Source: Siphonodentalium dalli
Taxonomy: Eukaryota; Mollusca; Scaphopoda; Gadilida; Siphonodentaliidae
Direction: 5' to 3'
Length of the DNA stretch: 64,000 bases
Assembly: GCA_032622095.1 (NCBI GenBank)
Contig: CP136063.1
Span: 40,774,106 to 40,838,105 of the forward strand
A program made the position numbers and the translations under genes. Position 1 is the stretch's first letter. Every line of letters begins with the position of its first letter. The notes below the pieces were generated by a model. The model searched no databases, had not been told where the DNA came from, and saw only the letters and a program-made list of their open reading frames with translations. Positions 24,101 through 36,138 of the stretch are shown here, in pieces.

Positions 24101-26414
24101 GATTGTATGCGAGAGAAGGGAGGCGAATGCACTCATACATGTCATAAAGAAGAATCATGTTCAAGAATAAAGGTTGACAAGGCTGATCGAGATTCACTTA
24201 AGCATAAGCTGGAGCTGTGCATTGACCCACTTGGTCCGAAGCAGCATCCAAAAGGGATCGTCAATGTGGAGTCCGGACGAGTGACTACCCATTCCTCCGT
24301 CAATGTAGATAAAGCGGTGGAACTTGGACGAGAACAGATGATAAATTTCGAAAAATGTTGGCCGTGCAGTCTCCATAATACAATAAGCCGGAACGTGAAA
24401 ACAATTCCAGCAGCTAGTAAGCATATAAACATTGGCAGCGTACAAAGTTTCGACACAGAAGTGATCTACGCGAGGGCAATGGGATTGAAGAATAGTACGA
24501 GGAGCTTGGATATTGATGACATCCTTTCGTATGAGCTATCGCCCTATCCACCTTCCATGTTTGAGTCTAACGGACATATAAAGGAAGCAAAGTCCAAATC
24601 AAACCTGAAGAATGCACTACGTGTTGACGTCATTGCTGACGTACCAAAGGGTGGTGTCAGCCATGCCACCTTCCTAGACGGCTGTGCAATTCTATGGACA
24701 GTACTATGGCCACCGCTGGGAGTATTGCAAGATTTCGGTCATATATACTTGCAACACTAAAAAAGAAGACAGATGTATACTTGATATTCGATAGGTATAA
24801 TAAACTCAGCATCAAAGAATCGACGCGATTAACCCGAGACAAGGGGGCTAGCAGAGTCTTCACACTCAAGCAAAACACGAGGCTACCTCCACAAAAAGTT
24901 ATCCTGACAGTGAGTACCAACAAAGCACAGCTTATTGACATGATTGCTAATGATCTCTAGGTGCACCATGAATGTTTTGCAAATACAAATAAACGACTCG
25001 TAGTAACCGGAAAGGATCCCATTCATATAGAGATTAATAAGGGCAAATGTATCAATAGGCGTGATCTCAGATCGACCCAAGAAAAAGGAGATGCTCTCAT
25101 TGTTCTTGTTCAGCAGGTTGCGAGAGTAGCAGCCCAAACATCGTTAGTTGTGGCAGATGACACTGACATATTTGTAATGTTAATCCATTTACTTTATCAT
25201 GGTGATTTATCCGGCCATATACTGATGGTAGCACCGACAAAGGGACGGATCACAATAAACATCAATGAAACGCTCAAAGCTCACATGAATATCGCTCGTG
25301 ACCTTTTAGCAATGCGTGGACTCACAGGATGTGACACTGTCGCGGCTCCACATGGCATAGGGAAATGTACTGCCCTTAAGATTCTCAAAGTTGGAAATCA
25401 CAAACGAACATATATTGGTGTGCCATCTGCTGCAATAGAGAGAGTTGTAGATGCGGCTACGCCATTTATTTTGGATTGCTATGGACAACGAATTGCCAAC
25501 CAGATGCTCGACGGAAGATATGGTCCAACAAAGTTAGCCGCAGCATGGCTTCAGCGTCAAAACTAAATTATCTACCTCCAACCGACGATGCTTTAATGGA
25601 AAATATTAAACGCGCCCACTTACAAGTAAGTGTGTGGAGACATGCGCTTGATGACACAACTGATTACGGCTGGTCGAGAGAGAACGGATCACTTGTCCCA
25701 ACTGTTGTCCCAACTGGGAAACCACTAGCTCCTGAGACTATACTAAAACTCATTAGATGTTGTTGTGCTTCAAATGCCCCTTGCGTGACCAAACGTTGTG
25801 TATGTAGGCGTGCGGGTTTAACATGCACGACGTTCTGTTCCTGTGAGGGGGGCAGTCGTATGAACGAGCTGACACATCGACATGACGAGGAAGATACTGA
25901 TGACATACACTGACTGTTCAAGGTACACCATTTCTTCAATACACCAATGCTGATTTACATATGTCATTATAATTTTTTTGTTTCTGTCCTAATGACATGT
26001 TGTTACCAAATAAAGCGAAAATGTTATATGTCAGAAGCACTGCCTTGATAGACTTGCAACAGTTATGATTTGAGCAATTAGTGCGGCCATTTTGGCAGCC
26101 ATCTTGAATATTTAATTGTCGATTTTGTCCAGATTATGTAATTTGTCACAGCATGTCATAATAGATACATCGTATCGTATTTCTTCTGCCATATATGCTG
26201 TTATTGATACGGAATTGCCGCTGACATGGTCAAGGTACACACACTATTTAAGACTGTTGGGTACTCAGCGGCCATTTTGAATAAAAAAAAGTTCCCCAAA
26301 GGTTACACATCCACATCAACCGGAATATCAATAAAGACACCCCCGTGATACATTATCAACAGAGAAAAAAACTTTAACAGAGAATTTTGGGTTAGACCCC
26401 AGTTCTGCTGGACA
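21174..26414 (+). mobile_element. A2: Academ-like DNA transposon, fullest A copy
   Basis: The left end AAGTCCAGCAGCC (21174) and right end CTGCTGGAC (26405-26413) are the A-family termini with one or two outer bases altered. Inner ends share ACCCAAAATTCTCTG and CCGGTTGATGTG blocks, giving an imperfect terminal inverted repeat of roughly 150 bp. ATT next to both ends could be a 3-bp target duplication, but the altered termini leave this unsure. At about 5.2 kb it still holds the central 1.34 kb that A1 and A3 lack. Confidence 0.8.
21615..25913 (+). pseudogene. A2 transposon protein: transposase core, XPG-like nuclease, Cys8 C-terminus
   Basis: Starting at ATG 21615, homology runs through: an N-terminal Cys/His region (CASRYTS, CLYYGETC, ARYHRDC; 21790-22170); a helical region (22382-22894) after one stop at 22349; IADNFDADISSPNGKLSTHS near 22893, likely holding a catalytic acidic residue of the transposase; VADQHLYRIAL and LRLGGMHLL near 23415-23515; a FGGVLKMLKGKKFPQN segment (23580); a C-rich region (24120-24170); FDRYNKLSIKESTRLTR (24787) and VVADDTDIFVMLI (25147) of an XPG/PIN-like nuclease; LTGCDTVAAPHGIGKCTALK (25321-25380), closely like the FEN1 H2TH motif; and CCCASNAPC...CVCRRAGLTC...CSC (25760-25850), a CXC/Cys8 domain. 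At least six frameshifts or stops kill it. Academ naming is inference from this domain set. Confidence 0.75.
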
Positions 26415-26454
26415 TTGAAATCTTATCTTATCTTATCATTGTACACGGGGCGTC

Positions 26455-26578
26455 ATGTGCCCCGCGAGAATCGGTTCGAAATCTGCAGACGACCCAGCGC
26501 GAAACCGCACGTGTCTCGGCGCCCTTCCGGTCACAAATGTCAGGGTCGGCTCCAAACTTGAATTAAACAGCGACAAAG
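26455..26578 (+). CDS. Candidate first exon in left arm
   Basis: ATG at 26455 opens 41 codons starting MCPARIGSKSADDPARNRTC and ending NSDK, followed by AAAG|GTGAGT, a textbook 5' splice site (intron from 26579). The GC-rich codons stand out from the AT-rich surroundings. The same exon and donor exist in the right arm on the other strand. The product is not recognised. Confidence 0.35.
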
Positions 26579-27766
26579 GTGAGTTAATGCAGAATATAAC
26601 ACACAATGCATACTCCACAATGATTACTAGTATCGAATCAGTAGCTTTTATGGAGTATTATGCGATAAGATTGGTTTATTTTACATGTTTACAAAAGTCA
26701 TTATTTCCAAGTGCATTTTCAATGGAATATTCCACCAATTCCAGAAAATGTCACGGTTCCCTTCCGGTCAACTGTTAGCATATGGGTTCGGATCGGTTTG
26801 ATCATGCCCCAGTTCCGAATCTGCACGTATTTAGTTTTCGCATTATTTGACCAGTATTTTCGTGCTCGTTGGAGACTTATCACGCATATTTTATTTCCAT
26901 ATTTACTAGTAATGACTAGCACCACATATAACACTATTTATACGGCGATATCTTGTTAAATGCACCTTGCTAGGCGACTTCGAAGCACGAACTATTATTT
27001 TATTTAAAAGGATGTCGTTTTTATGTATAAACAATAAGTGGGAATATATATACACACCTGACATTGATCCGATATGACTCGTGTTGCGTACACGTCGCTA
27101 AAATCATAATAGGCCTACTGTCTACATTATATAATGTATCGTCTCAAACTTACACAAGTTTGTTTCTGTTATCTGACCGAATAATGGTTGTTTATGGAAA
27201 CTACATTCGCGTAGTCAAATCCAAATCATGCTATATGCATTTATTATATAGAGGATCTCCAACAAGTCCTCATGTTATATACTAATTTACAAAACGAGTT
27301 CAGCAAATTAGGTATGGACCGAGCCTTTTGGCGAGGTCCATACCTAATTTGCTGGACGCGTTTTGTAAATTTGTATATAAACTGGGGACGAGTTGGATAT
27401 TCTATTTATTACATGATCGAAAACTGCATTAAATTACATAAAAAGTGATGATAACAGTGCACTATGCACTCATGGACACAATGGCTTCTGTAGGAATTGA
27501 AGTGGTGGGTGATTTGGTCAGGGAATATAGTTGCAATTAATCAACTTAAACATGATAAATTTAAATTAACTCTTGTACACAAATGAGCTACAATGGGAAA
27601 TTAATGTTTCGTCTTTCCTCACACTATTACGATCACAAATGAACGTGTGCGAATGAATATAGGGCACTTTTTCATGTTACGCAACATGTTGCGTACCAAC
27701 ATTTACAGAATGGGTTTATTGAACTGATATATGGGGCAATCATGTAATAATTAGTAATATACACAC

Positions 27767-28017
27767 CTATCTGGATATACTCGGGCACTCAATGTGTAAC
27801 TCGCAGCACCCAGCGCTTTGGGTATGCCATCAGGCAACAGGACTCCGGGGCCTTTCGGGTCTAACTCCTGAAACTCCGAGAAGAAGTTTTCCGAATCTAG
27901 TGTGGATGGAGCTCGCACGTTGTGACTCCTGCCACGCGTGCGCCCGGAGGGGGGGGGGGGTCCGATAAATTGACACCAGCAAGCAACCAGTCCCTCATTC
28001 GAAGTCGTCGTTGTACT
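27767..28017 (-). CDS. Candidate exon in inverted-repeat spacer
   Basis: An 83-codon open stretch without its own ATG reads ...PSTLDSENFFSEFQELDPKG and PKALGAASYTLSARVYPD, then AGATAG|GTGTGT at 27767/27766, a possible donor. The composition looks protein-like. Its phase does not match a direct splice from the 28890-29013 exon, and the acceptor side is weak, so it may belong to an unrelated gene fragment. A 12-C run in the open reading is also a frameshift risk. Confidence 0.3.
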
Positions 28018-28889
28018 CTAAAAGTCCACCACAACTTGGTGTCAGATTTGTCAAGTTAAATGAATTTAAATCCTGCTATACAATATGCATGATGTATGCT
28101 TGGACATGTATATGAAGCCACCAAACAGGCATAAACAACCATTATTCGGTCAGATAACAGAAACAAACTTGTGTAAGTTTGAGACGATACATTATATAAT
28201 GTAGACAGTAGGCCTATTATGATTTTAGCGACGTGTGCGCAACACGAGTCATATCGGATCAATGCCAGGTGTGTATATGTATTCCCACTTATTGTTTACA
28301 CATAAAAACGACATCCTTTTAAATAAAATAATAGTTCGTGCTTCGAAGTCGCCTAGCAAGGTGCATTTAACAAGATATCGCCGTATAAATAGTGTTATAT
28401 GTGGTACTAGTCATTACTAGTAAATATGGAAATAAAATATGCGTGATAAGTCTCCAACGAGCACAAAAATACTGGTCAAATAATGCGAAAACTAAATACG
28501 CGCAGATTCGGAACTGGGGCATGATCAAACCGATGCGAACCCAAATGCTAACAGTTGACCGAAGGGAACCGTGACATTTTCTGTCCATTTTAAGATTAAT
28601 TTTTTCTGGCATACAAGTATAATACTAAACATACTTGTGGTTTGGGAGCTAGGAAATGTATGTATCTAACATTGAGCAACAGTATACTCAAGCGTAGCTT
28701 CCAGAATTGCGGTTAATCACTCGTGGAAATTGGTGGAATATTCCATTGAAAATGCACTTGGAAATAATGACTTTTGTAAACATGTAAAATAAACCAATCT
28801 TATCGCATAATACTCCATAAAAGCTACTGATTCGATACTAGTAATCATTGTGGAGTATGCATTGTGTGTTATATTCTGCATTAACTCAC

Positions 28890-29013
28890 CTTTGTCGCTG
28901 TTTAATTCAAGTTTGGAGCCGACCCTGACATTTGTGACCGGAAGGGCGCCGAGACACGTGCGATTTCGCGCTGGGTCGTCTGCAGATTTCGAACCGATTC
29001 TCGCGGGGCACAT
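28890..29013 (-). CDS. Candidate first exon in right arm
   Basis: Inverted duplicate of 26455-26578: the ATG is at 29013 and the GTGAGT donor begins at 28889. One arginine codon neighbourhood differs between the arms (CGCACG against TCGCACG context). Confidence 0.35.
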
Positions 29014-29261
29014 GACGCCCCGTGTTGTATATCATTTCCGATACATATCGCACTGATATGGGTCTATAGATCGCCGGTGTGTTTTTTGTTTTATCAGATC
29101 ACTTCTCGAATGATTTCTCATTAACATCGCACTGATACGGGCGATCTCCTGTGTGGATTATGTTATGTGTTATCAGATCACCTTTCTTGACAAATTATTT
29201 CTTATACACATCGCACTGCAAGAGGCGATCATCGGAGTGTGTTATTTTATGTTTTATCAGG

Positions 29262-30500
29262 CTACATGCGATCCCCAGAATGGACTCTCTTATGTTTCAT
29301 TAGGTTACCCTTCTCGGTGAATGATTTCTCACATTTATCGCACTGATACGGTCGGTCTCCAGAATGGATTCTCTTATGGACCATTAGGCTACTATTCTGG
29401 GTGAACGATTTTTCACATATATCGCACTGATGCGGACGCTCTCCAGAATGGGTACTCTTATGTCTCATTAGTTTACTCAACTGGGTGAATGATTTCTCAC
29501 ACATATCACATTGATATGGACGCTCTCCAGTATGGATTTTCTTATGGCCCATTAGGCTACCAGCCTGGGTGAATGATTTCTCACATATATCGCACTGATA
29601 CGGACGCTCTCCAGAATGGATTCTCTTATGCGCCGTTAGGCTACTCTTCTGAGTAAATGATTTCTCACATATATCGCACTGATTCAGACGATCTCCAGTA
29701 TGGACTCTCTCATGGCTCGTTAGGTAACTCATGTGGGTGAATGATTTCCCACATATTCCGCACTGATACGGACGATCTCCGGAACCAATTCTGATGATAT
29801 CATGTGTCGATTCTGTTATGGGCTTGCCTGTCAGTGGACTGCAGTCTGTGTGGATTCCCGTAAGTATCATCAGCTGACTGTTCTGGGAGAATGATTTTTC
29901 ACATACTTGTGTATCGCATTGATATGGATTATCCACAGAATGGACTCTCTTATGTCTATTTAGGCCACTCTTCTCGGTGAATGATTTCTCACATATATCG
30001 CACTGATGCGGTCGATCTCCAGAATGGATTCTCTTATGGCTCATTAGGTTACTATTATCGATGAATGATTTCTCACATACATCGCACTGATACGGACGCT
30101 CTCCAGAATGAAGTTTCTTATGTCTCATCAGATGACTCGTCTGGATGAATGTTTTCTCACATATATCACACTGATACGGACGCTCCCCAGAATGGACTCT
30201 CGTATGGGCCGTTAGACTACTCTTCTGGGTGAATGATTTCTCACATATTCCGCACTGATACAGATGATCTCCAGAATGGACTCTCTCATGTCTCGTTAGG
30301 TAACTCGTGTGGGTGAATGATTTACCACATATTCCGCACTGATACGGACGATCTCCAGAATCAATACAGAAGATCTCCTGTGTCGATTCTGGTATGGGCT
30401 CGCATTTCACTGTCTGTGGACTGCAGTCTGTGTGGATTCTCGTATGTACTTGCATGTCACCGTCAGTAGACTGCAGTCCGTGTGGGCTTTCCTCAGACAT
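29262..30500 (-). CDS. ZF2: C2H2 zinc-finger protein, 412 aa, intact
   Basis: Single-exon ORF with ATG at 30500. An N-terminal tail of about 45 residues (SEESPHGLQSTDGDMQV...) leads into twelve finger units of the form Y/HQCxICEKSFT-x5-L-x2-H-x3-H, joined by HSGERP/HSGDRP linkers. The sixth is degenerate (CDTQVC spacing, first His replaced). A linker beginning IHTDCSPLTG-K-PI-ESTHDI repeats the N-terminal linker, showing that a six-finger block was duplicated in tandem. The expected role is sequence-specific DNA binding in the nucleus; the target is unknown. Degenerate fingers continue past the stop to about 29040, so the ancestor was longer. No KRAB, BTB or SCAN domain is seen. Confidence 0.85.
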   Translation of the reverse strand: MSEESPHGLQSTDGDMQVHTRIHTDCSPQTVKCEPIPESTQEIFCIDSGDRPYQCGICGKSFTHTSYLTRHERVHSGDHLYQCGICEKSFTQKSSLTAHTRVHSGERPYQCDICEKTFIQTSHLMRHKKLHSGERPYQCDVCEKSFIDNSNLMSHKRIHSGDRPHQCDICEKSFTEKSGLNRHKRVHSVDNPYQCDTQVCEKSFSQNSQLMILTGIHTDCSPLTGKPITESTHDIIRIGSGDRPYQCGICGKSFTHMSYLTSHERVHTGDRLNQCDICEKSFTQKSSLTAHKRIHSGERPYQCDICEKSFTQAGSLMGHKKIHTGERPYQCDMCEKSFTQLSKLMRHKSTHSGERPHQCDICEKSFTQNSSLMVHKRIHSGDRPYQCDKCEKSFTEKGNLMKHKRVHSGDRM

Positions 30501-31059
30501 CACATCCGAGTGGACGATCGGGTTTTAAGATTTCCCCAAATTCCGAATAATTCTCCGCTTATCGGACTCGTATGGGGTGGATTATCTCATGTGCAAATAT
30601 TTTTTTTTGTCTTGACGAAGAATCGGATTCACGGACAATATAGCTCTCTTCCGCACCAAAGTACGGATGGCAAGGCGTTAATGGAAGTTAATGGACACCA
30701 CTTTCTGATCGACAAAGTAAGGTCTACTTTGTTCCCAATGTCAGTATACATAAAAACCATCCGAGCATTGTCGACCATAAACACCGATTTCCTTTGTTCC
30801 TAAAAGATTTATACAGATAACATTTCAAAATCTGGTTCTGTATAATGGATACGTCTATTGAGCGATAATATGGTGAGAAACAAATTGGTTCGATTATTAT
30901 AAACGTACTCAGGAAATTTCGTACCGATCTGAAAGTAAGAAAAACGTGTTTGATACAGCTTTTATGTGTACATTTATATTACTGCTACCATAGGACTGAT
31001 TTCTTACATTATATTTTGTTGGTTTTACTGATTTATAATAATATTACTCGATAATGCCT

Positions 31060-31141
31060 TTGGTACATGATGTATGTATACATCGAATCACTTGAAAATG
31101 CGTCGATATCATTATGCAATGACTTATATGGTAAACTAGAA
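31060..31141 (+). pseudogene. LINE fragment
   Basis: Encodes a degraded LVHDVYIESLENASISLCND stretch matching residues of the LINE at 20200. A 4-bp insertion breaks the frame here but not in the ZF3 flank copy at 63200. Confidence 0.55.
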
Positions 31142-31209
31142 GGGTTACCCGGCGTTGCCCAGGTTAAAGTGATGTGAAACCAATATGGATATTTTGCTCT
31201 CAAAGTGGT

Positions 31210-31650
31210 CCCAGATAGCACACGCACGTTGGGCCAACGTCATTGCTATCGTTGGGCCAACGTTGGGCCAACTATGGCTGTTGCCGCTGGCTCGATGTCG
31301 GATCCCGTCGTTGACTCGGCGGTGGTTCGACGTCGAGCCGACGTTGGCGCGCCGACGTTGAAGCGACGTAGAACCAACGTTGTATTCTACTATTAATACC
31401 ACATTGGACCAACGTTGAGCCAACGTTGGCCCAACGTATCAATGGTAGAATACACCGTTGGTTCGACGTCGTCTCAACGTCGGGTGCCCGACGGCACACC
31501 AACGTCGTCTCGACGCCGAACCACCGTCTAGTCGATGGCGGGACCAGACGTTGGGCCAGCGGCAACAGCCATAGTTGGCCCAACGTTGGATTCCAACGTT
31601 TGCCCAACGATAGAAATGACGTTGGCCCAACGACAGAACGGATCGATGCT
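31210..31650. repeat. Left foldback end with ACGTTGG repeats
   Basis: 31222-31400 and 31405-31635 are imperfect inverted copies sharing CAACTATGGCTGTTGCCGCT and GTATTCTAC. ACGTTGG/CCAACGT occurs many times, so the DNA can fold on several registers. Overlapping ORFs here are by-products of the repeat. Confidence 0.85.
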
Positions 31651-31659
31651 CCATTCGTA

Positions 31660-33948
31660 GGAACGATTCCCTTCACATCAGGGCGTCTTTATAAAATTAA
31701 CATCCGCTGAAATACAACATACCAATGCATATAAAGTCCCACATAATGTTTGCAACTTCAAAGTATTATAATTGGAAATAACATTTAAATTCACAAATAT
31801 AAAACTAGAAGAAAATGAAACATATAGAAAAAAAATGTCTGCCAATTTAAATAAAGACAAAATGACATGCCATTAGTTATTGATTTTAAGAATCTTGACC
31901 ATCCACTCACTCTAAAGAAAATAAAGTTATCGAAAGGCTACATATTTTTGTTAGCTTATATATTCCTTTACCATACATAAATTGTTTATTTCAGCTCAAT
32001 TTGCGATTTTGTGCTCTCGATAATGTTGGGAAAAATATTCAAACATTATATGTGGCTTTAAATTTTCTTCGAACATCATTATTCTGGAGTAGAGGATGAT
32101 CTGATGTAAATTTGAAACGTAAGTATATCAATTCAATACGACAAATAATTTTATCTGTTGACATATTATGAAATGAGCAATTACTCAGCTTATTTGTATC
32201 TATGCACATACGTATGACGCTTATTGCATATGTTGGGGTGATTTATCTGGGAGAAATTAAACTCGTGGATCCATGAAGATTAATTTATGTACAGAAACTA
32301 TAAAAATAATATTTCCATGTCAGATGTGTCATCTGAACTGGATTCAGCGTTCTCATGGCTCATGCATATATGTTATTAATATGTATGCAGGACTATGGCT
32401 TGTATGAAGCAACTGTTTTGTCTGACATATATAATTATATAGATTGACAATTCTTCTGAAGAAATTATATCCCGAGAGAAAACATTTTATATTCTCCTCC
32501 TTGAATATCTAAAATTTACCATTTGCATGGGTTATCATTATGATTAATTACTGATGTATCAGATTTAACTGCAACAACAAGAAGAACACACATCCTTTCG
32601 GTGCCGATTATTGATTCACCGATGCATGCCGAGTTTTGGCATCTGATTGAATGCACAACACAGGACAAGTAAGAATTTCCATCCAAGTGAATAACCATAA
32701 GCTGATGAATTAATGTCGTGCATGATGTTTTGTCGGTCGCGTTGATGTCACACGTGCAATAATATTCACAATAAACGATATGCACCACAATATAGACCAT
32801 GCTGGAATACTGGTGCATGTGAGTTGCTATCCCCATGGCTTGCAAGCCGTTGATGGTTTCGACAGACGAGTTGACATCGATCGATTTCCAGATCCAGAAA
32901 CAGGATAACATGTAGAGTTTACGAAGTCCTGAAAGAAACATAGAATAACGTTACCCCAATGCACTTTCTGTGTACATATTGATAATTTACAGTGTACACC
33001 TCTTGATAAGAACCAGACCAATCCGGTAAATTCATATATATATGTATTTGCAGCAAACACTAGAGTACTTTAATTATTCGAACGGTTCCCGATAGTATCA
33101 AGGTGCCATACCTTTGCATGCGGTACGTAATAGATACCTATACTGCATGGTCTCGAGGAATTCACGAATTTGGTGGACTTGAGCACATGCTGATAACTCC
33201 GACGTCGGTAGGTCTCAATCAACCAATTGGTCACAGTTCAAAACATGCTAACTAGGCATACGTACTGCTCACTCTCGGCCGTATCAATTTCTAGAAAAAC
33301 TGTCAACCAGTTCATACTCTTGCATGGGATCCAAATTAATCCAATTATTTTTTGGAAAAGTTGCTACCCTGTGTGTTGCTTATTTTTGGGTCTGTATGTT
33401 TATTTTAAGCGGGATTTTCAAGAAATTTATACTGCCTATCAGAATTGCTGGAGCCTTTAATCAAATCAGGAAAATATAGCACAAACTTGTTGCTGAAGTC
33501 TGTTTGGTAATTCCTATGACAACAAAGAGTGCACAATATGAGAAATATATATATGGTTAACCTAATATAGCATTCCAGATAGACTTGCTTCTATGTTGTA
33601 AATTGCCACCCTGTACATGTACTCTTATTCCGCCCCGTACTTTTATTGGATTTAGCAGATTTGTTCACCCTGTACTCTTTTTCCGCACCGTATGCTTATT
33701 TGGACTCCGATAGTAATCTATTAGAATTGCACAGATCCCACAATATCCACTGTGAATGGTAAGTTTCTGTTCATTGGAAAGTTTCCCAGCAAATATGAGA
33801 CCGCACATATTAGCAGCTTCGCAATATATCCAGTAAAATTTTATTTTCAGCAGGTTTTGAATTGTTGTCAGCCGGCTCATCAACGATAAAGATCGTTTGT
33901 GTTTCAATTCCCATTTACCAGTACGATGAATATTAAACAGCTGTTTGA
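31660..33948. other. AT-rich DNA with one 141-codon minus-strand ORF
   Basis: Only 32941-32516 (minus) stands out: it starts MFLSGLRKLYMLSCFWIWKS, is cysteine-rich toward the end (SCTTLIHQL, SCVVHSIRCQNSACIG) and has a possible acceptor TTTCTTTCAG just at its start. It could be an exon of an unknown gene or chance. The rest shows nothing I can support. Confidence 0.35.
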
Positions 33949-34182
33949 AAAATAAATTTTACGAAGGAAAAGATTTTTATAGACGGTCGACCTTAATGTT
34001 GTATCGACCTGCGACCGGGGTCAGCTGTTTAGAAAGTTCGAGGTCAAGTGAACATCTGAGCGCCAACCACGAGAAAGTCGGGTATATTAATTGATTGATT
34101 GATTGTCCTCGTGGTGACGTTGTCGATACCCGACTGCCCATTCAAACGAATTTCGCACAGACCACAAGGTCAATAATTTCTA
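33949..34182 (+). repeat. 233-bp repeat, copy 1 (possible A1 block of a split-repeat retroelement)
   Basis: About 98% identical by eye to 43725-43957. It contains (TTGA)n and two pairs of complementary segments that cross each other: CCACGAG 34067-34073 with CTCGTGG 34108-34114, and AGTCGGGTAT 34076-34085 with ATACCCGACT 34126-34135. Confidence 0.85.
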
Positions 34183-36130
34183 GCTCCTGTTTCGAGATAC
34201 TTTTGGGTCTACTGATGTATCATCACCATCTATGTGTTTGCTATGTGTGCAGTCTATTCCAGTCTGGGGATGCTGTCTTGAAATGATTGTCTGTGTTCTT
34301 GTGAGATGCGTTGTTAACCAGAGCTGTGTTAGGCTTATGCATGACGTTTGCAAAAATGCTATGAAGACTTATCCAGGTAATATGCACTTTCCATTGACCC
34401 TGCCCACCAGGAATGAGAATTCATTGACTGCCAAAGCTGACTATATCAATTTAATGTCGAAAGGCTCGAGGACAGTTATCTTGAAATGGACCACTATATC
34501 CCTCTGACTAGTTTCTAGGGCTATGTTTGAAGATTCAGGTTTTCGTCATTCCATTCTTATTTTTCACAGGTATATTTGGATTGAGACATTTGACTTGGCA
34601 TTCAGCTAGGTTTCCCGGAGGCGAGAGCCCACCTTGTTAGGAGCTCCATCACTGTTTTAGCTCCAAATTCATCGGGGCAGCCACCCTTTATCCGTTGCAC
34701 GCGAATATGTGGCGATTTGCTTTTTATGACTACTTTGTGGTGGGTTGCCAGGTGCGCATTGCAGTGGGCTGGCTCTTAAGTGGATGGCAAGTTTGGTCAA
34801 TGTGGCCACGGCGGATTACACCCTACTTCCCGATGATCACTAATTACTCACCGGCCTAGAATGGATGAACTTCATGTTTTTCACACATAATATTCAATAA
34901 TCAACAAAGTTCTCGTCAGTATAAGCTCTATGTTTGTATCTGATAACCGACAATTTCTCGATTACTTTATATTTACATTTTATAAACCGTACTTTTCTTC
35001 GCGATGTTTTCTTACAGTGCACCAAACTAGAATTGACCGGATGCGAACCCCCACCGTGAGTCCGTCGTGAAATATGACATATTTCGTCGGAATACGGTAC
35101 TTTCCCCATTTATAAATTTGTTTTTTAATATATAAAACATGAAATTTTTCTAGTTATGTACTTTGGGTCATAATACGACATCTTGTAATCTCGCTTTCGA
35201 CTGGAGTAGTAATTCTAAACTGTTAGAGTATCAACATTTTCATCTGTAAACGGTACAAAACTTATATAAATCGTGGCTAATCAGGCAATGAAATTAATTC
35301 CAACGACTTGAACAAACGGTCAGCATCTATTTCACATCATACATTTGCCCGATAGAAGGATCGATTTGCTTTCGTGGCAGATTTTCATGTACCTGCCACG
35401 AATTCATAAATGACAACATCAGGAACATGTGTCTACAATAGAAATATGGCGACTAGCTCCCCAAGAAAACCTGACTGACAGGTTTTAGCGGACGTTTTTC
35501 ACACGTTACCGTAAACACTAATCATAAGAATTGTTCCTTGGCTCTTCATTGTATGTCACTTTTCATAATGGGCTGCCTAATGTTACTGTTGAGGTATAGT
35601 TTATTTTTACATTTGACTGCCCAAACATTGTCATAATATTGCAGATATATTCTGTTTCCAAGTCACTTTTCTGGTACATAAAGCTTTTTAGTTCACATCT
35701 ATTAGTGCCCCCCCCCCTTTACCCCGATGTATGCTCTAATTTTTCTCATGTTGTTATGTCTATTTATGTCTGATTTTAGGTGGACAAGGGCATTTTTGTC
35801 AGCCCGTTTGTTAGACATTTTTCATGAAACATACTTTTCCATCCCCTTAATTCAATTCCGTTGGTTTATTCTGGTCATCATATAGGATATTACCGTTGTT
35901 ACTATTACAAACTCTGTTACATAATAGTTATGTATGCGGGCACATAGGTTATCATGTAGATTGAGCGGATTTCTACGACACTATGGTCATGTTCAAAATA
36001 GTTATTATTTTAGATTTGATCATTGTGGTCCAGTGAGTGGGGTTTGTGCTATGAGTGCTAATTAGCCTCACGAGGACTGAACTCGTTTGGGTCGTGATTC
36101 TTTTGCGATAACTTTACTCAGACGAGATTG
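34183..36130. other. Unassigned AT-rich DNA
   Basis: No ORF with a recognisable domain. If the split-repeat element is real, reverse transcriptase should lie between here and 41.9 kb, but none was found. Confidence 0.4.
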
Positions 36131-36138
36131 GTTGCATA

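Larger units (their letters stand above)
26443..29025. repeat. Large inverted repeat with ~0.75-0.9 kb arms
   Basis: 26443-27196 and 28130-29025 are near-identical inverted copies. The right arm holds about 140 bp (28577-28712) that the left lacks. The outer tips are CGGGGCGTCATGTGCCCCG-like and nearly self-complementary. The spacer (27197-28129) holds a strong hairpin at 27284-27370 and a minus-strand open reading. It lies exactly between the end of A2 and the start of the ZF2 segment, and could be a long-TIR transposon or an inverted duplication. No transposase was recognised. Confidence 0.85.
29025..31209. repeat. ZF2 segment, left part of a duplicated zinc-finger unit
   Basis: Collinear with 61152-63363, from degenerate fingers downstream of the gene, through the coding region and upstream flank, to CTCAAAGTGGT. 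The unit resumes at 47994 after a 16.8-kb insertion. Flank between 30504 and 31209 holds 1-2 satellite units and a LINE scrap but no other gene. Confidence 0.85.

Noticed and set aside
31145-31710. Overlapping 60-134 codon ORFs on both strands
   Set aside because: They are made by ACGTTGG-type repeats, which read open in several frames; no domain.
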